Position numbers and translations under genes: made by a program. Shown here piece by piece: positions 54,198-62,889 of a DNA stretch of 64,000 nt. This DNA is from Dokdonella sp. (GTDB taxonomy: Bacteria; Pseudomonadota; Gammaproteobacteria; Xanthomonadales; Rhodanobacteraceae): positions 186,001 through 250,000 of the forward strand of contig JADJQH010000002.1 in assembly GCA_016712865.1 (NCBI GenBank), read 5' to 3'. Within the stretch, counting starts at the first letter, position 1. Each line of letters opens with the position of its first letter. The notes beneath the pieces are model-generated. The model ran no database searches, was not told the origin of the DNA, and was given only the letters and a program-made list of their open reading frames with translations.

Positions 54198-55970
54198 TCA
54201 ACGACGTTCCATGGGCACCCGTGACAAGGTCTCCCTGAATGCCGACAAGCACGCCTCCTCGAATTTACCCGCGAAGCCCGCCTCATCGCGAAGCGGGGAT
54301 TTCTCCACGCGCTCACGCAAACCCTCGCGCAGCATCGACAGTCGCTGTTGGTCGCGGCTCAACTCGACGGCAATGCGAACGTATTCCTCTTGACTGTCGG
54401 CAACCAACTCTGCAAGGCCCATTCCCTGCAGGACGCTGGCAACCATGCGGCCGGCATGCGCCTGCGCACGCAGCGAAACCACCGGAACACCCATCCAGAG
54501 GGCACAACAGGCCATCGTGTGACCGCTCCAGGGAAACACATCCAGCAGCACATCCATGCGCGAGAAAATCTCGAAGAAACTCTGCGCAGGGTCGCAAAGG
54601 TGCAACAGCTCCAGGCGATCAGCACTGACCCCATGCGATTCGAAAGCCAGCGCCAGGCGCTTCTGGTGCCAGGCATCCAACTGATCCCGCGCAATCAGCA
54701 AACGACTTCCATCATTGGACAGCAGTATCCGTGCCCAGGTCTCGATGACCTGCGCATTCACTTTTTCCAGCTTGTGCAGGGAACCGAAGATCACCGTCCC
54801 GTCGTGCGAAGCACGACCGACAGACATGCCCACGGCATGGGCCGGCGGACGAAAGCAGGCAAACCCACCCTCGATACGAAGCAACTTTTCGGTGCCGCAT
54901 TCACCTTCACTTTCCGGTGCGGTGCATTCGTCGACAACGCGGAAGTCCATGGCTTGCAAGCCCGTCGTATTCGGATAGCCGATGAAGCTGATCTGGCAGC
55001 GGGCCGGTTTGCCGGCAAACACCCCGAGGCGACCATGCTCGGTGTAGCCCGCGAGGTCAACGAGAATGTCGATGCGGTCTTGCCGGATGCGCTCGTGAAC
55101 CGCGCTGTCGGACAACCCGGAGATTTCGCGCCAATGCTGCGCCAATTCCCGCAAGCGCCCGGTGGTCGCGTCTGCTTTGGCCACATCGGAGTAGCAGTAG
55201 GTCTCGAAGCGGTCGAGATCCTGGTTCGCCAGCAAGGGCTCGAAGAAGAACGCAACAGCGTGTGCACGAAAATCACCGGAAACATAGCCGATACGGATCT
55301 TCCCGCCGGGAACGGGCCAATCGCTTGATTGCGCAACGCTGCCGAACATTACCGATGCAACGCGACGGTGTTCTTCAGCGACCTCGAGCGCATCGGCATT
55401 CGGCAACAGGTTGAGCACATACAGCAGGCCGTTGACTGCCGCCGGATAGTGCGGTCGCAACGCCAAGGCAGCGCGAAACGAACGTGCGGCCTCATCCAGC
55501 ATTACCTGATCCATCAGCAGCATGCCGAGGTTGAACCAGGGCTCTGGACGCTCCGGATCCAGTCGCGTCGCTTCACGACTGTGCGTCAACGCAGCCTCAT
55601 GCTCGCCGGATTCGGCCAAAGCGGAGCCGAGGTTCAGGTGCGCCCCTGCGTAGTCTGGTCGCAACTCCAGCGCGCGTCGGAGTTGCTGGATTGCAGCCGG
55701 CAGATCACCCAGCTTGTGCAAGGCATCGCCCAGGTTGTTGCGCAACACGGGCTGGTCTGGAACCTGCTCCACCGCCCGGCGAATGTACTGCACCGCGGTC
55801 TGGTGATCCCCCAGTTGATGGCAGACCAATCCGAAAAGATGCAGCGCATCGGCGTTATCCGGCTGCTGCGCGAGGATCTCCCGATACAGCGCCTTGGCCG
55901 CATCCAGCTCACCGGCCCGGTGATGCCCCGTGGCCCGCGTCAGCAATTCCCGAACTGAATTTCCCGCCAT
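54198..55970 (-). CDS. TPR protein with O-GlcNAc-transferase-like (SPINDLY) domain
   Basis: 590 residues from the ATG at 55970 (a TTG four codons earlier is less likely). About five tetratricopeptide repeats occupy residues 8-190 (VLRNNLGDALHKLGDLPAAIQQLRRALELRPDYAGAHLNLGSAL). The GT41 catalytic domain follows, with IRIGYVSGDFRAHAVAFF carrying the conserved histidine. It continues with the DILVDLAGYTEHGRLGVFAGKPA block and the UDP-binding LLDVFPWSGHTMACCALWMGVPVV. It would transfer a sugar, typically from a UDP-sugar, to protein Ser/Thr or Asn. The acceptor is unknown. A gap-separated partner at 51226-52506 also has TPRs. Confidence 0.92.
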   Translation of the reverse strand: MAGNSVRELLTRATGHHRAGELDAAKALYREILAQQPDNADALHLFGLVCHQLGDHQTAVQYIRRAVEQVPDQPVLRNNLGDALHKLGDLPAAIQQLRRALELRPDYAGAHLNLGSALAESGEHEAALTHSREATRLDPERPEPWFNLGMLLMDQVMLDEAARSFRAALALRPHYPAAVNGLLYVLNLLPNADALEVAEEHRRVASVMFGSVAQSSDWPVPGGKIRIGYVSGDFRAHAVAFFFEPLLANQDLDRFETYCYSDVAKADATTGRLRELAQHWREISGLSDSAVHERIRQDRIDILVDLAGYTEHGRLGVFAGKPARCQISFIGYPNTTGLQAMDFRVVDECTAPESEGECGTEKLLRIEGGFACFRPPAHAVGMSVGRASHDGTVIFGSLHKLEKVNAQVIETWARILLSNDGSRLLIARDQLDAWHQKRLALAFESHGVSADRLELLHLCDPAQSFFEIFSRMDVLLDVFPWSGHTMACCALWMGVPVVSLRAQAHAGRMVASVLQGMGLAELVADSQEEYVRIAVELSRDQQRLSMLREGLRERVEKSPLRDEAGFAGKFEEACLSAFRETLSRVPMERR

Positions 55971-56302
55971 GATCCACCGCAATTCCGGACGCGAACCAAT
56001 CGAGTCCTCGACAGAAGCAACTTTAAGCGATCCCGTAGGGATTGCGTTGAATGCAAAACGTCATCATGTCGACCGAGAGCAGCCCCTCACTGGGCCATCT
56101 CCATGGTGCCGTCATGCGGGATTTGCAGGCCATGAAAACGCGGAAAGACGCGAGCTACCCAAAAAGGCAGTGCTCGTCTTCCTCGACAACTTGACAGTCC
56201 GTCTCCGCTCTCATCGCACAATCAAGGTCCTGCAAGTACCCGGCCACGCAATCAGGTACCCGCTGTCGGGAGAAAGGCGCCTTCCGAATGGCAAGCTACC
56301 GC
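55971..56302. other. Intergenic stretch without recognisable content
   Basis: 332 bp between the GT41 gene and the GFA gene. I see no gene, RNA or strong repeat. It marks the edge of a region that looks accessory (56.3-59.4 kb). Confidence 0.6.
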
Positions 56303-56704
56303 CTACGTTGGCAAGGCGTCATACCACCTTGCCGCGTGAAGATTATGATCCCAAGTTGCGCGACTACCCGTAAAAATGTGACCGTCGGGCAAGATGCATG
56401 GGTCGGTATCCAAGCCTCCGGCTGGCACGACGATGCTATGCGAATCTGCGAACGGAACCGGCGAACCGCAATTCGCGCAGAAGCTGCGGACATGACGTGT
56501 GCCGGCGAGCTGAAATGTAGCGATTGAAGCCTCGCCGGAAAGCCACGTCAGTTTGGCCGAGGAAGAAAAGAGATTGGCCGCATGCGCCGACCCAGTATCT
56601 TTTCGACAATGCGAACAGTGACAAAGATAGAAGCGTTCGAACACACCGTGGACGGTATAGCGCACTTCGCCGCACAAGCAGGTTCCGGAGTGATTCGAGT
56701 TCAT
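56303..56704 (-). CDS. GFA-family zinc protein
   Basis: 133 residues from the ATG at 56704. Zinc-binding cysteines appear as CLCGEV, CHCSHC and CANCGSP, the pattern of the glutathione-dependent formaldehyde-activating (Gfa/CENP-V) fold. Many members have no proven formaldehyde or glutathione role, so a specific reaction should not be assumed. No cotranscribed neighbour is evident. Confidence 0.9.
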   Translation of the reverse strand: MNSNHSGTCLCGEVRYTVHGVFERFYLCHCSHCRKDTGSAHAANLFSSSAKLTWLSGEASIATFQLAGTRHVRSFCANCGSPVPFADSHSIVVPAGGLDTDPCILPDGHIFTGSRATWDHNLHAARWYDALPT

Positions 56705-56815
56705 GGACTTTCCGATTGGAAAAATGCTGTTGCGACATTCAATGCTCACCGTCTCCGCCTGCGCGCTTCCGCTGGGCATGCGCCCGAACTTGACGCGATT
56801 TCCCCTGCGGACCTA

Positions 56816-57262
56816 TCAGCCTTGATTGTCTGGAAACTGGTCAAGATACGCTGCCAATGCATCACGAAGCGTGGTCTTGGCATTGGCGAATTCCTGCACG
56901 ATAGCGGCATCTGAAGGATGCGCATTGAGATGCGCTTTTGACCAGAACCTGGTGTCGCTGTCGAGTCCCATGTGCAGCGCAAAGACGATTTCCCGAGCGT
57001 TGTCGAGCGCGGCGAACTCGTTCAACTGCTCTGCCGCCATTTCCTTCGCATCGGCCGCGAATTGTTCCAACTCCTGCTGCTTCGCCTTCGAGACCTTCGT
57101 CGGGCCCTCACCACGAGCGGCCTTGCTGGCATTGATGCGTGCCTCAAAGGTGCGCTCCTGTTCGTCGAGCTCAGACGCGACGGCAGTGATCGGATGCAAG
57201 GCCGCGACCTCCACGTCCGTGGCCGCCTTTGACACTGCGAGCTTGATGTACTGTTCGAACAT
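56816..57262 (-). CDS. Helical protein of unknown function
   Basis: 148 residues, Ala/Glu-rich and almost wholly helical, possibly coiled coil (residues 30-90). No signal peptide, membrane segment or motif is recognised. It stands alone between the GFA gene and an unknown accessory gene. Confidence 0.65.
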   Translation of the reverse strand: MFEQYIKLAVSKAATDVEVAALHPITAVASELDEQERTFEARINASKAARGEGPTKVSKAKQQELEQFAADAKEMAAEQLNEFAALDNAREIVFALHMGLDSDTRFWSKAHLNAHPSDAAIVQEFANAKTTLRDALAAYLDQFPDNQG

Positions 57263-57494
57263 GAAGAGAAGACCGTCTTCAAAGAGGGGGCGACATTACG
57301 GGCTTTTCCTTCGACGCCCCCGATATTTAGTAGCACGGAGGTATGGTCCCGATCACTTTTGCAGCACCATCGAAGCCCAACTCGGCCGCAGCGTCAGCCC
57401 ATGCAAGATTGCTCGGCCACGCAAACAGTCAGACTCACCACAAAGCCCGGAAGCACCGGAAAGTCCGCTCTGACCCCGATTCCGAGCGAGCCCC

Positions 57495-58199
57495 CTACTG
57501 CGGGTCACGACGGCCAGCAACGATAGCGACTAGGTTTACGACAGCGGTAGTGGCTTCGGCGCACATGGCTGCATCGCGGAAAGAAGCTGTTCGCCTGTGC
57601 TGCAACGCAACTGCGAACTCCAGCGCCGACCGCGCGTGACGCCTCGCCTCTTCGTTCGCTCCACCCGTCATCTCCACCCCAATGAATGCCTCGAGCATTC
57701 TCTTGCCGTCAGTTTGGCTCGGCTGCGTACCGTCTAACGACGGATGACGGTCCGCCACATAGACAGCCTGAGCAAGTGAGATCAGCGCTTCCCGGCCCAG
57801 CAAACCAACGGCTTGATACTGCTCTTCGGTACTGGATGAGGCCAGGCGATCGCGGAGCTCTCCTACGCAACGGTCGACCCTCTGCCAACCGGTAGGCTCC
57901 GGAAGCTCTTGGTGCCCAGTGCGGACCAAGTTTATGACGGGGTTGACCATGGCGCCGATAAACTCCCGGCGCGACTGGTAGCTAGGAAGATCGCCGCTGC
58001 TCCAGCGGCCGTACCAGTCCCACAGGCTGCCAAAGGTAATGGGGTTTTCGATGTGGCGACGGGCAAGCTCCGCCGCTACCATCGCAAAGGTTTGGTGGTA
58101 CCTCTGCTCTACGTCATTGATACGCGGACCGCCCGTTGCAACGGAGACGAGCAGGTTCTTGATCTGCTCTAGGCCAGCTATGAGCTCATCGTTGGTCAT
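57495..58199 (-). CDS. Accessory protein of unknown function
   Basis: 234 residues. It starts MTNDELIAGLEQIKNLLVSVATGGPRI, has a WDWYGRWSSGDLPSYQSRREFI motif near residue 62, and ends with a helical stretch (HRRTASFRDAAMCAEATTAVVNLVAIVAGRRD). I recall similar C-terminal helices in uncharacterised proteins of genome islands, sometimes near defence genes, but cannot name a family. No signal peptide is present. Confidence 0.65.
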   Translation of the reverse strand: MTNDELIAGLEQIKNLLVSVATGGPRINDVEQRYHQTFAMVAAELARRHIENPITFGSLWDWYGRWSSGDLPSYQSRREFIGAMVNPVINLVRTGHQELPEPTGWQRVDRCVGELRDRLASSSTEEQYQAVGLLGREALISLAQAVYVADRHPSLDGTQPSQTDGKRMLEAFIGVEMTGGANEEARRHARSALEFAVALQHRRTASFRDAAMCAEATTAVVNLVAIVAGRRDPQ

Positions 58200-58475
58200 G
58201 CGTGCCAGCTAGCTACTATTCGGACCCAACCTGAAACCTATCCCTGCAGCTTAACACGGTAAAACGATTGCAGCGATCCGCTCCTTTTCCACACGTATCA
58301 TGCACGTACGTTTCATTTGCAGCCTGATTCTCAGCCCTAATCCTTGGATGTTTGCATTCACTTGAGGTCCGCCCGTTGCTCGCGTGCGAGCGAGAATTTG
58401 ACCTCGCAGCGAATCTCTCTTCTAACCGCACTACTGTTCAACCGGCCTCACCCGCCCCTGGCAATCCAGCCACCA

Positions 58476-58679
58476 TCACCGCAAGCGTGCGTTGATCTTG
58501 TCGAGTGCGGCCAGTCCTGGGCTGAGTTCCGATGCGCCAAGACGATTCAAGGGTTCGGCAATCGTGCCCAGGTGCGAGTGCAGGTCGGCGGGCTCGGGAT
58601 CAACGTACAGAAGGCCCGTCACCACGTCGCCCATCGCATGATTCTGTTGCACATGGTTGCTGGCGCCGACGTGAATCAC
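58476..58679 (-). pseudogene. Detached 3' end of a korB-like gene
   Basis: The translated 67 residues align with the C-terminal 62 residues of the intact KorB at 59423-60478, ending at the same stop position. 41 of 62 residues are identical by eye (for example HAMGxVVTGLLYxDPEP, HSHLG, LNRLG, ELSPG). No N-terminal part is present. Its first codon is a GTG overlapping the antitoxin stop, so it may be translated by readthrough coupling but cannot be an enzyme. It marks the far border of the HigBA insertion. Confidence 0.8.
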
Positions 58680-58990
58680 GCAGCAACCGACAATCCCGCT
58701 TCAACCCCCTTCCTTGCCGGCCTCACGACAATCTGCACGTCCTGCCCCAAGGCAACCAGACAGCGCATCATCTTTTCTTCGGAAATGCCGCGGAAATGGC
58801 CACGCAGCATCGCCGATACCTTGGGTTGCGGCATGCCGAACAACCCGGCAGCCTGAATCTGGGTCAGCTTGCGGCGCTTGATGATGGTGGCAATCTTGCT
58901 GGCAAGGTGTGCCTTGATCAACATCGACCCGGCATCGGCAATTCCGAGATCGGCATAGACGTTTCCGCTGCCTTCGTGAACTTCGATCAT
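58676..58990 (-). CDS. Antitoxin with helix-turn-helix domain (HigA-like)
   Basis: 104 residues. An XRE-type helix-turn-helix spans about residues 38-66 (LTQIQAAGLFGMPQPKVSAMLRG). The start overlaps the toxin stop by 4 bases. It should bind and neutralise the upstream-encoded toxin and repress the operon. The toxin-first order fits HigBA systems. Confidence 0.85.
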   Translation of the reverse strand: MIEVHEGSGNVYADLGIADAGSMLIKAHLASKIATIIKRRKLTQIQAAGLFGMPQPKVSAMLRGHFRGISEEKMMRCLVALGQDVQIVVRPARKGVEAGLSVAA

Positions 58991-59352
58991 TCCTGGATTC
59001 CTCTTGCAATTCCATCAACCGCTTTCAAGCGTTCGCGGATGAGTGCCATATCCGGCTTCGGGGTTTCGGAGCCCTTCACGGACTTCTTCTGGAAACAATG
59101 CAGGATGTAAACCGCGTGCGCGTACCTGACCGTGTACACCGCGCGATACGTGTCACCACGCCAGTCCTCAACCACTTCCAACACGGAGGCTGAGCCAAAC
59201 CCCTTCAGGGGTTTTGCGGCATCCGGTTTCTGACCGATCTGCGCCTGGAACAATGCGTAGCCGAACACGTCCTGCACCTGATCCGGCATGGCGCTCAAGT
59301 CTTTTCGACTCGAAGCAATCCATCGCAACGGTTTGACGCCCGCCACTTCCAT
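58987..59352 (-). CDS. Toxin, phage Gp49/HigB-like
   Basis: 121 residues of the RelE/HigB fold: PLRWIASSRKDLSAMPDQVQDVFGYAL, then PLKGFGSASVLEVVEDWRGDTYRAVYTVRY and the aromatic/basic motif ILHCFQKKSVKG. Such toxins cleave mRNA on the ribosome. It is cotranscribed with the antitoxin. The gene starts 70 bp from the korB stop, and the pair is bordered beyond the antitoxin by a second korB 3' end. Confidence 0.85.
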   Translation of the reverse strand: MEVAGVKPLRWIASSRKDLSAMPDQVQDVFGYALFQAQIGQKPDAAKPLKGFGSASVLEVVEDWRGDTYRAVYTVRYAHAVYILHCFQKKSVKGSETPKPDMALIRERLKAVDGIARGIQE

Positions 59353-59422
59353 GTCGCGCCTCCGAATCTATACCCAAATGAGAATATACGGCAGCTCTGC
59401 TACGAGGTCAAAACATGCAAAC

Positions 59423-60478
59423 TCACCTCAACCCCCCGCAAATCCGATCCAACACCTCAGCACCAGGACTCAACTCCCTCACCCCCAACCGATTCAAGGC
59501 CACATCGACCGACCCCAGATGCGAGTGCATATCCGAAGGTTCCGGGTCCATGTACAACAACCCGGTCACCACCTCGCCCATCGCATGATGCTTCTGCACA
59601 TAGTTGCTCGCGGCAATCCGGTCGCAAGGATCGTAGTCGGCATCGATCTTGTGCAAACGTAGCACCGAGCCGTCGTGCTGGGCGACCTCGATGGTTTCAC
59701 CTGCTGCAAAATCGACCACGATCTCCGCGCGTTCGGGGATCACGTCCATGCGGTTGACCGCGTCGTTGTGTTCGCGGACGTATTCGTAGCTCTTGGTGCT
59801 GCCGGCGTGGTTGTTGAAGGCGACGCAAGGGCTGATGACATCGAGAAAGGCGGCGCCCTGGTGCAGGATGGCGCCCTTGATCAGTGGAACCAGTTGTTTC
59901 TTGTCGCCGGAGAAACTTCTTGCGACGTAGGTCGCGCCGAGTTGCAGGGCGAGGCCGATCAGGTCGATGGGCGAGTCGGTGTTCTTGACGCCCTTCTTCG
60001 ACATCGAGCCTTCATCGGCGGTGGCCGAGAACTGGCCCTTGGTCAGACCATAAACGCCGTTGTTCTCGACGATGTAGACCATGTTCACGCCGCGTCGCAT
60101 GGCGTGGATGAATTGGCCCATGCCGATGGAAGCCGAGTCGCCGTCGCCGGAGACGCCGAGATAGAGCAGTTCGCGATTGGCCAGGTTGGCACCGGTCAGC
60201 ACCGAGGGCATGCGCCCATGCACGGTGTTGAAGCCGTGCGATTGGCCAAGGAAGTAGTCGGGGGTTTTCGAGCTGCAACCGATGCCGGAGAGTTTGGCCA
60301 CGCGATGTGGTTCGACGTTGAGCTCCCAGCAGGCCTGGATGATGGCCGCCGAGATGGAGTCGTGGCCGCAGCCGGCGCACAGAGTTGAGATCTTGCCTTC
60401 GTAGTCGCGCCGGGTGTGGCAGAGCGCGTTCTTGGGCAGGGTTGGGTGGTGGAGCTTGGGTTTGGTGATGTAGGTCAT
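59423..60478 (-). CDS. korB: 2-oxoacid:ferredoxin oxidoreductase, beta subunit
   Basis: 351 residues. The thiamine-diphosphate binding region is GDGDSASIGMGQFIHAMRRGVNMVYIVENNGVYGLTKGQ; cysteines in TLCAGCGHDS and GIGCSSKTPD could bind an Fe-S cluster. It forms a heterodimer or larger complex with the alpha subunit encoded upstream and most likely acts on 2-oxoglutarate in the Krebs cycle. The substrate is inferred. A repeat-rich 391-bp gap separates it from korA. The HigBA pair lies directly downstream. Confidence 0.9.
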   Translation of the reverse strand: MTYITKPKLHHPTLPKNALCHTRRDYEGKISTLCAGCGHDSISAAIIQACWELNVEPHRVAKLSGIGCSSKTPDYFLGQSHGFNTVHGRMPSVLTGANLANRELLYLGVSGDGDSASIGMGQFIHAMRRGVNMVYIVENNGVYGLTKGQFSATADEGSMSKKGVKNTDSPIDLIGLALQLGATYVARSFSGDKKQLVPLIKGAILHQGAAFLDVISPCVAFNNHAGSTKSYEYVREHNDAVNRMDVIPERAEIVVDFAAGETIEVAQHDGSVLRLHKIDADYDPCDRIAASNYVQKHHAMGEVVTGLLYMDPEPSDMHSHLGSVDVALNRLGVRELSPGAEVLDRICGGLR

Positions 60479-60550
60479 GTGCTTGCCCTGCTTTCTTCTT
60501 GCAGATCACTCATCCTTGTCTTGCTTTTCGATGCGTTGCTGAGCAAAGAA

Positions 60551-60822
60551 GTCACTGGATGACGCGCCGATCCATCGGCTCGCCCTTCGGGCCATTCGCA
60601 TCGCGAATGTTCGCTTCGGCATCCTGCCTCCGCAGTCCGGCCTTCGCCGGGATGACGGCAAAGCATTTGAGCCGCTGGAACCCGGCCTTCGCCGGGATGA
60701 CGGCAAAGCATGCGAGTCACTGGATGACGCGCCGATCCATCGGCTCGCCCTTCGGGCCATTCGCGTCGCGAATGTTCGCTTCGGCATCCTGCCTCCGCAG
60801 TCCGGCCTGCGCCGGGATGACG
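60551..60822. repeat. Dispersed 107-bp direct repeat with palindromes, between korA and korB
   Basis: The block GTCACTGGATGACGCGCCGA...GCCGGGATGACGG occurs at about 60551-60657 and again at 60716-60822, 165 bp apart, nearly identical. A short extra copy of the CCGGCCTTCGCCGGGATGACGG end lies between them. The unit is built of small palindromes of a type common in proteobacterial intergenic DNA. It breaks up the korA-korB operon. Confidence 0.85.
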
Positions 60823-60869
60823 GCTTGGTTTGAGTGCGCGCTGGATTGGATTTCCCTGCAACCTGTTGG

Positions 60870-62708
60870 TCATGCCACTTGCTCGGAGGCTTGCGCGCTG
60901 ACACTGGCGCCGCGCATGTGTTCGGCGATGGCACGGGCGATGAAGCGGGCGGTGATCGGGGTGCCGTCGTAGTGCAGGATGGCGATGATGCGGGCCGGGT
61001 CGAGGTCGAACTCGTTGATCACGAGGCTGCGCAGTTGGGCGTCGCGGTTTTGTTCGATGAGGAACACGCGCTCGTGCGAAAGCACGAACTGGCGCACCGA
61101 TTCGGGAAACGGAAACGCACGCACGCGCAGGGTGTCCAAATGCAGGTCCTGGGTTTCCAGAACATGGATGGCCTCGTCCATGGACGGGCTGGTCGAGCCG
61201 TAGTAGATGGCACCGAAGTCGGCTTTCTTCCTGGCCGTGCGCAGGATCGGCTGCGGCACCAGCGCCTTGGCCGTATCGAACTTCTGCAACAGGCGTTCCA
61301 TGTTGTAGATGTAATCCGGCCCGCGCTCCGAATAGCGCGCATACGGATCACGCGAAGTGCCTCGGGTGAAGTAGCTGCCCTTGGTCGGGTGGGTGCCGGG
61401 ATAGGTGCGATAGGGAATGCCGTCCCCATCAACATCCTTGTAGCGGCCGAAATCCCTGCCCGCTTCCAGCTCCTCGGCACTCATCACCTTGCCGCGATCG
61501 TAGTCACGCGCGTCGTCCCAGGTGAACGGCGCGCACAGGCGCTGGTTCATGCCGATGTCCAGATCGGTCATGACGAAAATCGGGGTTTGCAGGCGGTCGG
61601 CAAGGTCAAAGGCTTGTGCGGAGAACTCGAAGCACTCGCAAGGATCTTCCGGCAGCAACAGCACATGCTTGGTGTCCCCGTGCGAGGCGTAGGCGGCGGC
61701 CAGGATGTCCGACTGCTGGGTGCGCGTCGGCATGCCGGTGGAAGGGCCGCCGCGTTGCACGTCGATGATGGTGATGGGGATCTCGGCGAAATAGGCCAGG
61801 CCGATGAACTCATTCATCAGTGAAATGCCCGGGCCCGAGGTGCTGGTGAAGGCGCGCGCGCCGTTCCAGCCGGCGCCGGTGACGATGCCGATGGAGGCGA
61901 TCTCATCTTCGGCCTGGATGATCGCGTAGCGGTTCTTGCCGGTTTCCGGATCAACCCGGTACTTCTGGCAATACGACTGGAACGCCTCGGCCAGCGAGGA
62001 GGATGGCGTGATTGGGTACCAGGCGCAGACCGTGGCGCCGCCATACACGCAGCCGAGCGCGGCGGCGCTGTTGCCATCGATGAAGATCTTGTCACCCACG
62101 TTGTCGGCCTTCTGCACGCGCAGGCCGATGGAATCCAGATGTTCGCGGGCGTAGTCGCGGCCCAGATGCAGGGCGTGCTTGTTGGCATCCAGCAGCTTGA
62201 CCTTGGCTTTGTATTGCTGGGCAATCAGGGCCTCGATGACCGCCGGATCCATGTCGAGCAGGTGCGAGAGCGCGCCGATGTACATGATGTTCTTGAACAG
62301 TTGGCGCTGGCGTGGGTCGTCGTAGGTGGCATTGCAGATTTCGGTCAGCGGCATGCCGATGGTGGTGACATCCTCGCGGAAGCGCGCTTTCGGCAAGGGT
62401 TTGCTGTTGTCGTAAAACAGGTAACCGCCGGTTTCGATTTCCTTGACGTCGGCGTCCCAGGTTTGCGGGTTCATGGCGACCATCAGATCAACACCGCCAC
62501 GGCGACCCAGCCAACCTTGTTCGTTGACGCGCACTTCGTACCAGGTGGGCAGGCCCTGGATGTTGGAGGGGAAGATGTTGCGCGGGCTGACCGGCACACC
62601 CATGCGCAGGATCGATTTGGCGAACATCTCGTTGGCGGAGGCCGAACCCGAGCCATTGACGTTGGCGAACTTGATGACGAAATCGTTGGTGGCTGTGATG
62701 GGGGTCAT
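60870..62708 (-). CDS. korA: 2-oxoacid:ferredoxin oxidoreductase, fused gamma-alpha subunit
   Basis: 612 residues. The N-terminal gamma domain (about residues 10-180; FANVNGSGSASANEMFAKS) is fused to the alpha domain. The latter shows AWYPITPSSSLAEAFQ, TSTSGPGISLM, and the coenzyme-A/PP block IDVQRGGPSTGMPTRTQQSD. With KorB it decarboxylates a 2-oxoacid, passing electrons to ferredoxin and making an acyl-CoA. Downstream of it on the strand is korB; upstream is an FAD/ferredoxin oxidoreductase that could accept the electrons. Confidence 0.92.
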   Translation of the reverse strand: MTPITATNDFVIKFANVNGSGSASANEMFAKSILRMGVPVSPRNIFPSNIQGLPTWYEVRVNEQGWLGRRGGVDLMVAMNPQTWDADVKEIETGGYLFYDNSKPLPKARFREDVTTIGMPLTEICNATYDDPRQRQLFKNIMYIGALSHLLDMDPAVIEALIAQQYKAKVKLLDANKHALHLGRDYAREHLDSIGLRVQKADNVGDKIFIDGNSAAALGCVYGGATVCAWYPITPSSSLAEAFQSYCQKYRVDPETGKNRYAIIQAEDEIASIGIVTGAGWNGARAFTSTSGPGISLMNEFIGLAYFAEIPITIIDVQRGGPSTGMPTRTQQSDILAAAYASHGDTKHVLLLPEDPCECFEFSAQAFDLADRLQTPIFVMTDLDIGMNQRLCAPFTWDDARDYDRGKVMSAEELEAGRDFGRYKDVDGDGIPYRTYPGTHPTKGSYFTRGTSRDPYARYSERGPDYIYNMERLLQKFDTAKALVPQPILRTARKKADFGAIYYGSTSPSMDEAIHVLETQDLHLDTLRVRAFPFPESVRQFVLSHERVFLIEQNRDAQLRSLVINEFDLDPARIIAILHYDGTPITARFIARAIAEHMRGASVSAQASEQVA

Positions 62709-62889
62709 GCGCTTGCGCTCCTTCGCCCGCCTGCGGGAGAAGGCCCCGAAGGGGGATGAGGGCGCATTTTCGTTTGATCGCCCAGGATCGCACTCTGCCC
62801 GACCACCCTCATCAGCCTGTCGGCAGCTTCTCCCGCCAGCGAGAGAAGCATTTCATCGTTGCAATCCGCGTCCGGTTTCGGGAAAGTCA

